Part shown: positions 47,301-56,215 of the stretch, in pieces
Layout of the letters: every line of letters starts with the position of its first letter
How positions within the stretch are numbered: the stretch's first letter is position 1
Origin: an uncultured Saprospiraceae bacterium
Lineage (GTDB): Bacteria > Bacteroidota > Bacteroidia > Chitinophagales > Saprospiraceae
DNA: 64,000 nt
Reading direction: 5' to 3'
Assembly: GCA_937981555.1 (NCBI GenBank)
Contig: CALJOK010000014.1
Location: forward strand, 1-64,000
The notes under the pieces: generated by a model
Told to the model about the DNA's origin: nothing
The model's input: the letters and a program-made list of their open reading frames with translations, nothing else
Databases searched by the model: none
Program-made: the position numbers and the translations under genes

Positions 47301-49052
47301 TTATTTTTTCACTAATCTTCCTACAGGATAAACTTGATGTGTCGGTTCGTAGTGCTCAGAATTTTTATAAATAAAAGTCAATTGGGCATAACCATTTTTG
47401 GCAAATTCAGGATCAGCTTTTTTCTTTTCTTCCAATTGCTTTTTCAAGGCAGAATTTTTTGCCAAAATTTCCACAGCTAAATCTTCAAAAACATAAGATG
47501 AAAAATATTCTTTCTGCTGTAAAATTCCATCAAAGAAGTTCCAAGCAAAATAAGAATCAGGAGCAGTTGGTTCGAGCGTTTCGACAATATATCGATTGGA
47601 AGGTTGATTGACATAAATGATAAAATCTCCCTTTGCATAAACTCTCTTTTGTATGAATTTTTCTACTTCAACATTTCGATGAAGGTAATGACCTTCGTAG
47701 GGATTTTCACCCGTTTTGTAATTTGTGATGCGATACATTTCGACTTCGAATGTTTGATCTTTTTCCAATTGTTCCATTTTTACATTATTCCATTTTAGGC
47801 GATCAATAACTTTTGAATAACCTTGTGGAATTAAATAGGCGATTGGTTTTTCAACGCTCGCAGTTGTTTTATAATAATTATAATGAATAACTTCTTTTTC
47901 AAAAGGTTCATTGCCATCATAGTATAATCGAGGTTCACCTGAAATCAAACTAGGTTTCTTTTTAGCGACATAGCCTTTGAAATTTACCATATCATTTTTC
48001 TCCATATCCAAGGTCCAATTGAGGTCAAATGTCTTTTGGTTTTCCTGATCTCTGATTGCTGAAACACGAGCTATTTTTATTTTTTCAAAATCATCATGCA
48101 TTAATTTTAGCATCACGTCCATAAAAGTATAGGTACTTTGAACTCGATCTTTAAATGGTTTTAACATATGTGTTTCAGGCATAAATGAAATGGCATTATG
48201 CAAAGCTGCATAGCCAGAAGAATATCGAGGCAAATCTAAGAAACCTGCAAATCCTTCGTCAGGAGTTGTACGTGCATATACATAAGGAGTCATTTCCCAG
48301 TCGTTTTTTTTCATGTCAGAAAAAAGTCGTGGGAGCATTTCTTGATTCAAATATTTTGCAAGTTGTGGATCAAGTTTATTGTGTTGAGTTGGAATTAAAG
48401 TAATCGTGTATTGATAGTCTGCTCCATTAGAAGTATGGTTGTCGATAAAAACATCAGGCTGCCAATAATTATATAATTGATTAAATGTTTGGGCATTTTT
48501 AGAATCACATTTAATGAAGTCTCGATTCAAATCTAAGTTTTTTGCATTGCCTCGAAAACCATAGGATTCAGGACCATTTTGATTAGTACGAGTATGACTA
48601 TTTCGATTCAAAACACCTCCTAGATTATACATTGGAATAACAACAACAACAGTAAGTTCCAGAAACTTCTCGAGCGATTTATCTTCTAAATAATCCCTCA
48701 AAATCATCATACTTGCATCCACACCGCAAGGCTCGCCTGCATGAATTGCATTATTGATGAAAAGAATATTTTTACCTTTTTTTCGAATAGAAACTGGATC
48801 AAAATCTTCGTCAATTGAAAGAACAGCGGTATGCAAAGGAAGACCAACATCAGTCATTCCATGAGTAGTCAATTGAAGTTGAGGAAATGCATCACTTAGT
48901 TTTTTGTAAAAAGAAATAGTCTCCTCGTAAGTTGCAGTAGTATTTTTATTTTTTTCAAAAGGAGTTATAAAAGTAGAGGAAGAGGAAGTGATGTTTTTTT
49001 GACCATGACAAGATTGAAGTAGGAATAAAAATAGGAAAGGTATCCAACGCAT
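47301..49052 (-). CDS. M14-family zinc carboxypeptidase
   Basis: NAIHAGEPCGVDASM, NLDLNRDFIKCDS, DVFIDNHTSNGADY. Confidence 0.9.
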   Translation of the reverse strand: MRWIPFLFLFLLQSCHGQKNITSSSSTFITPFEKNKNTTATYEETISFYKKLSDAFPQLQLTTHGMTDVGLPLHTAVLSIDEDFDPVSIRKKGKNILFINNAIHAGEPCGVDASMMILRDYLEDKSLEKFLELTVVVVIPMYNLGGVLNRNSHTRTNQNGPESYGFRGNAKNLDLNRDFIKCDSKNAQTFNQLYNYWQPDVFIDNHTSNGADYQYTITLIPTQHNKLDPQLAKYLNQEMLPRLFSDMKKNDWEMTPYVYARTTPDEGFAGFLDLPRYSSGYAALHNAISFMPETHMLKPFKDRVQSTYTFMDVMLKLMHDDFEKIKIARVSAIRDQENQKTFDLNWTLDMEKNDMVNFKGYVAKKKPSLISGEPRLYYDGNEPFEKEVIHYNYYKTTASVEKPIAYLIPQGYSKVIDRLKWNNVKMEQLEKDQTFEVEMYRITNYKTGENPYEGHYLHRNVEVEKFIQKRVYAKGDFIIYVNQPSNRYIVETLEPTAPDSYFAWNFFDGILQQKEYFSSYVFEDLAVEILAKNSALKKQLEEKKKADPEFAKNGYAQLTFIYKNSEHYEPTHQVYPVGRLVKK

Positions 49053-49288
49053 AATATTTGATTTTGATTTGAAAAATTATTCAAAATGAAAATCGAATTT
49101 AGGAAGGATTTTGGAATAAAAAAAAGAATCTATGCGAGTGCAAAGATTCTTATTCCTAAGAAGAATATTTTTCGGGGAAATGAAAATAATTCTATAATAA
49201 GTTTTCTGTGATTCAAATATGCGAATTTCTCTATCGAAATGTACGTTCAGTTGTTAAAACGGGAATGATAAGGCATAAAGTAGTGTTT

Positions 49289-50611
49289 TCAATTAGGGAA
49301 AGTTCGTTTTTGTGAGATGAAAATTTTATAAATTAACCAACACATTATTAATAATGTTAAAGTTGAAACTAGATTAAATTGTATGGCTGAACTCATTTTT
49401 AATGCTTTTACGGTTTTTCCCAAAGCACTAAGAATATTATTGATACCTAAAAAACAACTTACTGTAACTAAAAGGATCATGATTAAATTAGACAAATTAG
49501 AATTTAAATATTCCTTAGGAATCAAGGCAGAATCATTGACCGCCAAAATTAAAAAGATAGCGACGATGGGTAAAAGAATTCCATTAATGGCTTGAGCTGC
49601 TATGATAGCTGGAATTGGTTTTCCAATAGTCAAACCTGAAATCAAACCAATTAATAAAATAATCCCCCAAACGAGTCTGAAGTTTTTCCCATTGACCTCC
49701 CATTCTTTTTGACCTGAACCAAATAAACTTTTAGCAGTCACAGCTGCTGCTAGAGGAGCAGTTATCGAAGAGGTCAAACCTGCAGCAAAAAGTCCAAAGG
49801 CAAAAAGACTTCCTCCAAAATTTCCCATTTTAGTTTTCATCATTTCTGCAAGTGAGCCAAACGAAAAATCACCAATCAATTGTGCCCCAACCAACATGAT
49901 TGCCATTGAAATTAATCCTCCAATTAAGACTGCCATAACAATACCCACACGCATTTCAGAAATGCTTTGTCCTTGAGTAATTCCTGAGGCTAAAAAAAGA
50001 TTGTAAGGAACAATTGTGGTTCCAACTAAGCCGATAATTAAGAGAGAAGAACTTTCAGGAAAGGAAGGAATAATGGCAGATTGTAAAATTTCTCCAAGAC
50101 TGAAATCAGTTTGGAAGGCAACATAAATAAATGCAATTCCCATCAAGGCAACGACCATTCCTAAGACATTAGCAATGCTTCGAAAATTTCCCAACATTAA
50201 TATAGCGAAAGCAAAAATGGCTAATCCGACAGTTAATATTTTTGGAGAAAAATCAGTCATCAATTTCATGCCTTCGATTGCGCCGAGCATATTCCCCGCT
50301 TGATAGGCTGCACATCCAAATGCAATGGATAAAAAAACTGCCCAACTTAATTTTGAACTTGAATTCTGATATTTTAAGGAAATAATTTCACCCAAATTTT
50401 TACCAGAGGCGATGGTAATTCTAGCAGCGGCCTCTTGTAAAATAATGGTAGCAAAAGTTGAAAAAACTAAAGCCCAAAGCAAAGCTATTTGAAAAGATGC
50501 GCCTGCTTTGGAAGCTGTGGTAACAGTTCCTGGCCCTATAAAGGCAGCAGAGATAATTGACCAAAAAACAATACTTCGAAAACCTTTAGAGAAGGAAATT
50601 ACTTTTGCCAT
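49289..50611 (-). CDS. NRAMP-superfamily transporter with non-canonical metal-site motifs
   Basis: NRAMP-like TM pattern; GPGT replaces DPGN and VPYN replaces MPHN; internal ATG at 50611 (MAKVISFSKGFRS) preferred. Confidence 0.85.
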   Translation of the reverse strand: MAKVISFSKGFRSIVFWSIISAAFIGPGTVTTASKAGASFQIALLWALVFSTFATIILQEAAARITIASGKNLGEIISLKYQNSSSKLSWAVFLSIAFGCAAYQAGNMLGAIEGMKLMTDFSPKILTVGLAIFAFAILMLGNFRSIANVLGMVVALMGIAFIYVAFQTDFSLGEILQSAIIPSFPESSSLLIIGLVGTTIVPYNLFLASGITQGQSISEMRVGIVMAVLIGGLISMAIMLVGAQLIGDFSFGSLAEMMKTKMGNFGGSLFAFGLFAAGLTSSITAPLAAAVTAKSLFGSGQKEWEVNGKNFRLVWGIILLIGLISGLTIGKPIPAIIAAQAINGILLPIVAIFLILAVNDSALIPKEYLNSNLSNLIMILLVTVSCFLGINNILSALGKTVKALKMSSAIQFNLVSTLTLLIMCWLIYKIFISQKRTFPN

Positions 50612-50682
50612 GATAAAGTTGGAAGGTTGAGAAATTGAATTATTCGAAGTGAAAGTAAGCAATGAAGATTGGAATAAAAAAT

Positions 50683-50710
50683 AAAGCCTAGCTATTGTAA
50701 GCTAGGCTTT
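50683..50710. terminator. Hairpin/terminator upstream of the NRAMP-like gene
   Basis: AAAGCCTAGCT/AGCTAGGCTTT with T-rich tail on the minus strand. Confidence 0.6.
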
Positions 50711-50960
50711 TCTTAGAGAGTGTTTAAATGGAAACCGTGGGTTCATCCATCTGAAGATCTTTTAATTTAAAGCTTTATATTTCTTGATGTAAGGGTATTG
50801 TTGAATATAGAATCAAGGTAAAATAAGTAGGTGGATAAAAAAAGCTATAATGAGTGAACTAACCTGTGGCGATGATGAACATAACGGATGGATTATTAAA
50901 GATTAGGGATGGAGCTAGATATATTGAGTAAATTTGAGGTATTATTTTACTGAAATTTAA

Positions 50961-53900
50961 GTGCATAATTTGACTAAAAATTATATTCTAGTTTTCTTTA
51001 TTCTATGGTCTTGTATAAGTGCGATAGGGCAAGAACCTTTTTATTGGCAATTGACTGAAGAGGATGGCTTGCCTAGTATGACTATTTACCAAGTTCATCA
51101 AGATAAAAAAGGGTTTATGTGGTTTGGTACAGAGAATGGAATTTGTCGATATGATGGAAAAGAAATGGAGACGTATTATCATCCTGATTTATTGGATAAT
51201 GAGATATTGACGATACAGGAGGATTCGTGGGGGAGGATTTGGTTTAAGAATTTGGCGGGGCAGTTGGCGTTTGTTGAAGATGGAATTATTAATTTTTCAT
51301 CGATTAAATTTAAGACAATTAAGGAGTTTTGTGTAGGAAATGAATCCCTATTAACTTTTCAAATATCATATTCGTCAACCAATACGGTTCTTGGATTTAA
51401 AATGAATCAATACTTAATAGAAAAAAATAGCGAGTTAATATTAAAGAAAGAAAAGAAAATAGAATATTTACCTTCTGGGCTAGAAGGCACACAGATTAAA
51501 GAAAATAAAATATTTGTTTTTGTAGAATCCTTGAATAAGGAGACAAAGATATTGGAATATGACTGTTCTAATTTTACAACTAAGTATTATTCCTTTTTTG
51601 AATCAAAAATGGAAAGACCAAACAGAACTCAAATACTCTCTGGAAATCAAATTATATTAAATGCTACGAATGGAGGAGCAAGTCAATATGAGATTAAAGG
51701 TGATTCTATTTTTTTTGTTAAAGAATATGAATATCACTCAAATGATAAATCTTTTGTAAAAGGAGAAACAATACTTGCAGGAATTAATGGGCTATCTTTT
51801 TTAGGGAAAAATGATTTATTCTTAGATCAGTTTAAATTTAATTCAATTACTGTAGATCAAGAAAAAACGATATGGTTAGGTTCAAAAAATAATGGAGTAA
51901 TCATTATTCCTGATTTAAAATATGAATTATATAATGAAACTAATTCTAATATATTTGATAATTCGCTTTTTATTATTTATCCGTACGACCAGAATACACT
52001 ATTTCTAGGGCATGATAATGGAAAACTTAGTATGCTTAACGAAGAAGGAGAAATTACTCAAAAGAGAATTAATGCTAATGGCAAAATTCGAGCGATGGCC
52101 AAAGATGCTAATGGGCGACTTTGGATTGGAGGAGATCGTTTTGAACTTAATATATTTTCAAAAGAATTAAAAAAGTTAAAAGTATTTAAAAAATATAATA
52201 CGATTAAGCACATATCAATGGAGGGCGATAATATTATATGGTTAGGACTTTATAGTTCTGTTAATAAACTGGAAGTTGCTCCCTTTTTTCAAAATGAAAA
52301 TCTAGAAGAATTCGTTTGGATTAATACGAATACATTTGTTAGGGAGAATGGTGAAATAATTGGTCCTTTTCCAAAACCTCTAAGTTTACGTACCTATGCA
52401 ATTCTCCACACTTCAAAAACAAGTTGGTTAGGAACAGTCAAAGGGATCTATAAATACGAGAATGAACAAGCGATGCCTTTTCTTGAAAACGGTCAACATG
52501 TTCCATACAGCGTTTCTGCTATTACCCAATCGAAAGATTCAACTATTTGGGTTTCGACTCAAGCTCAAGGTGTACTTGGAATTAAAAATGATTTGGTCAT
52601 CCATCGACTCAATGCAAAGTCAGGATTGAAAACTAATAATTGTAATACTCTTTTCTATGACGAATACAATAATCTTTGGATTGGATCTAAAAAAGGTTTA
52701 CACAAGTTAGATTTAAATACATTTGAAATAAATGTCATTGACAAATATGATGGAATACCAACCAATGAAATTTCAACAATATATGCACGAGATAGTATCG
52801 TTTGGGTAGGCACCCAAAAAGGGTTGATGAAAATTCCTTATTCTTCTATTCAAAAAAATAAAACGTCACCTCCAATTCATATCACGAACGTTGCCTTCTG
52901 GGAAAAAGATACTACTCTGATTTCATTCTATGAATTAAAATATAATCAAAATAATCTCAACATTGAATTTGTCGGAATCACTTATCGAAATCGAGGAAAT
53001 ACTAATTACCAATATAGAATGCTCGGCGTGGATACGAATTGGGTCAGTACGACAACAAGGTTTGCACGCTATCCTCTTTTGAATCCAGGAGAGTATGAAT
53101 TTCAAGTAAAAGCAATTAATGAAGATGGCGTGGAAAGTATTTCTCCTGCCAAAATTCAATTAATCATTCATCAACCTTGGTGGCAAACTTGGTGGTTTTA
53201 TCTTTTTACTTTTTCAATTGGAGTTGGTTTGATTGGTGGATTTTTCTACCAAAGATTCCAACGGATTCGAAAAGAAGAACAACAACAACAAGAATTTGAT
53301 GAAAAAATAAATAATCTTCGAATGATGGCATTGCAAGCTCAGATGAATCCTCATTTTGTTTTTAATGCATTGAGCGCAATTCAGAAATTTTTGACAACTA
53401 ATGAGCAAGAACAAGCGATGATTTAATTGGCTCGTTTTGCTCAATTGATTCGAAGTATTTTTGAGCAATCAAAAGAGAAGATAGTAACGTTGGATGAAGA
53501 ATTTGAATTTTTGAAATTATACCTTGATTTAGAAAAACTTAGATTTAAGGATAAAGAGAAAATAAATTTTGAAGTGGATAAAACGATTTCTGAAGCTGAT
53601 TATGATTTGCAAATACCGCCTCTTTTAATTCAACCGATTGTTGAAAATGCCTTCAAGCATGGACTCATGCACAAAGAAGAAGGCGGTGAATTAAAAATTG
53701 AATTTTCTAAAAATGATGAATTCCTTTTTTGCAAAATAGAAGATAATGGAGTGGGGAGAGAATTAGCCAGAGAAATGGGAGAAGGAAAATTGAGGAGAGA
53801 ACGACCTTCTGGATTGAAAACTGCAAAAGAACGATTGGCTATTTTAAATCAGTCGTCCTTAAAATTAAAAGACTTCAATAATTTAGTTATCCAAGATTTG

Positions 53901-53972
53901 GTGGATAAGAGGGGGAAGTCAATTGGAACCAGCGTAGAAGTAAAAATAAAGTATAATAATTACAACAAATGA
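50961..53972 (+). pseudogene. Propeller-type sensor histidine kinase (Reg_prop, Y_Y_Y, His_kinase) interrupted by in-frame TAA at 53424-53426
   Basis: ORFs 50961-53426 and 53427-53972 share one frame; N-box ENAFKHGL and G-box lie in the second part. Confidence 0.8.
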
Positions 53973-54715
53973 ATTTAAAAGTTTTCTTGGTTGATGATGA
54001 AGAGAATAGTCGAGTTGGTTTGAAAAATATGTTAGTCGATTATTGCAAAGATGTAACAGTAATTGGTGAAGCAGGAACCGTCAAAAAAGCGGTGGAGTCC
54101 ATAAAGATACTTAAACCTGATTTGGTTTTTTTAGATATCGTGATGCCTAAAGAAAATGGTTTTGAATTGTTTAATTATTTTGACAATCCAACTTTTGAAG
54201 TCATCTTTTCTACAGCATATAATGATTATGCAGTCAAAGCATTTCAGCTTTCTGCCATTGATTATTTACTGAAACCGATAGATTTAGTTTTGTTAAGAAA
54301 TGCTATTGAAAAAGTGAAAGAGAAGAAGTCGTTGGATTCTCAGCCTGAACGAATTTCTATTCTGAAAAAAAATATAAACTCCAACTTGGAGAAAATTAGC
54401 TTGCCAACTAGCGAAGGATATTTATTTGTAGAAATAAAAAACATAGTTCGTTGTGAAGCTCAAGGCAATTACACTCAATTTTATTTTAAAGATGGAAGTA
54501 AAGTTTTAGTTTCTAAAACTTTAAAAGGGTACGAAAGTATTTTGTCAGATCTTCATTTTTTTAGAATTAACCGTTCGCTACTTGTCAATTTAAAATGTAT
54601 AAAGATGGTTGGAAGACAAAGGAATCCAACCGTAACTTTAGATGATGGAATTGAATTAGTGCTGAGTAGTTTTAGAAAAGATGAATTTTTCAAGAAAATG
54701 GGAAAAGGAATATAA
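53969..54715 (+). CDS. LytTR-family response regulator
   Basis: VFLVDDEENSRVGL, DLVFLDIVMPKENGFEL, C-terminal LytTR domain FFRINRSLLVNLKCI; 4-nt overlap with the kinase gene. Confidence 0.95.
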   Translation: MNLKVFLVDDEENSRVGLKNMLVDYCKDVTVIGEAGTVKKAVESIKILKPDLVFLDIVMPKENGFELFNYFDNPTFEVIFSTAYNDYAVKAFQLSAIDYLLKPIDLVLLRNAIEKVKEKKSLDSQPERISILKKNINSNLEKISLPTSEGYLFVEIKNIVRCEAQGNYTQFYFKDGSKVLVSKTLKGYESILSDLHFFRINRSLLVNLKCIKMVGRQRNPTVTLDDGIELVLSSFRKDEFFKKMGKGI

Positions 54716-54885
54716 GTTCTAGTTCATATTTATCTCATACCTATTTCGATTTTTTTCACCCTCCTCTGTCGTTAAAAAGCTTCGCCGAACCAAAATGTTC
54801 GTCTATGTTTTTGCCTAGGAGGCTAAAAAAATAACCCCGAAATAACTTATGAATAAAAATGAACTAGAACTAATGAAATTTAAGT

Positions 54886-54917
54886 TTGGAAAAACTCACC
54901 GCAAAGATTTACCTTTG
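54886..54917 (+). promoter_or_regulatory. rlmN promoter
   Basis: TTG-N21-TACCTTTG ending 4 nt before ATG 54922. Confidence 0.55.
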
Positions 54918-54921
54918 CACC

Positions 54922-55977
54922 ATGTCTGATAAAATTATTTCAAAAATAGATATTCGTAAGTTTGACTTGGAAGCATTGGAAAATTACTTTCTCGAAATGG
55001 AGGAGAAGAAATTTCGCGCTAAGCAAGTCTATGAATGGTTGTGGAAGAAGGGAGCTAGGTCTTTTGACCAGATGTCTAATTTGTCAAAAGGTCTTCGAGA
55101 ATCGTTGGAAGAAAATTTTGTCATCAATGTAATTCAAGAAGATAAAGTGCAGCGGAGCTCAGATGGAACAATTAAGTCTCGTTATAGATTGCATGATGGA
55201 CATATGATTGAATCGGTTTTGATTCCTGTTCCTTCGGACAATCGGTTTACCGTTTGTGTTTCATCACAAGTAGGTTGTAGTTTGACGTGTAAATTTTGCG
55301 CTACAGGAAAAATGAAACGAGTACGGAATTTGGATGCTTCTGAAATATATGATCAAGTCGTTTTAGTCAATCAACAAGCCATGGAAATATTTGGTCATCC
55401 GCTGACGAATATAGTTTACATGGGAATGGGTGAACCGTTATTGGCTTACAAAAGTGTGATGGAAAGTATTAAAATGATCACTTCGCCTGAAGGATTAAAT
55501 ATGTCTCCAAGACGAATTACCGTAAGTACAGCAGGAATTGGCAAGATGATTCGAAAGTTAGCTGATGATGAAGTGAAATTTAATTTAGCACTTTCTCTCC
55601 ATGCTGCCGATGATGAAAAACGAGATGAAATTATGCCAATCAACGAGCAAAATAATTTGGCTGAAATCATGGATGCACTTGAATATTTTTATCAAAAAAC
55701 AAAAAATAAAATTAGCTACGAATATATTGCCTTTCAAAATTTCAACGATACCTTAGTTGATGCAGCTAACCTTTTTAAATTATGTAATCGCTTTCCAGTT
55801 AAAGTAAATGTTATTGAGTACAATCCAATTGACGGTGCGGAATTCGAAAAATCGTCAGAAGATCGGATTGATTTATTTGCCCAATATTTACGTAAAAGGA
55901 ATGTTATGATTACCGTGAGACGAAGCCGAGGAAAAGATATTGATGCTGCTTGCGGGCAACTCGCCAACAAAGAATAG
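54922..55977 (+). CDS. rlmN: 23S rRNA (adenine-C2) methyltransferase RlmN
   Basis: CSLTCKFCATGKMKRVRNL radical-SAM motif, YMGMGEPLLAY, RRSRGKDIDAACGQLA. Confidence 0.96.
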   Translation: MSDKIISKIDIRKFDLEALENYFLEMEEKKFRAKQVYEWLWKKGARSFDQMSNLSKGLRESLEENFVINVIQEDKVQRSSDGTIKSRYRLHDGHMIESVLIPVPSDNRFTVCVSSQVGCSLTCKFCATGKMKRVRNLDASEIYDQVVLVNQQAMEIFGHPLTNIVYMGMGEPLLAYKSVMESIKMITSPEGLNMSPRRITVSTAGIGKMIRKLADDEVKFNLALSLHAADDEKRDEIMPINEQNNLAEIMDALEYFYQKTKNKISYEYIAFQNFNDTLVDAANLFKLCNRFPVKVNVIEYNPIDGAEFEKSSEDRIDLFAQYLRKRNVMITVRRSRGKDIDAACGQLANKE

Positions 55978-56215
55978 TTTTTTACGATTTCATTTTTACC
56001 TTTTTGTTATAAAAAAAGTCATTTTTAGGAATGGCTTAATATATAAGTATGCAACTTTTATAAAAAGGGTTATGTAAATGTATTGTTATTTTACCTTCCT
56101 GTAAAATGGTTTTCATAACCATCTTTTCCCCTCCTCATTTTTCAACAAAAATAAATTCCTTTCTGTTTGACTTCTATTGAACAAATTATTTTTATCAAAA
56201 AAAAACTATTCGAAC

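Noticed and set aside
50612-50960. yybP-ykoY (Mn) riboswitch upstream of the NRAMP-like gene
   Set aside because: Read both strands; no recognisable conserved yybP-ykoY core, only a terminator-like hairpin.
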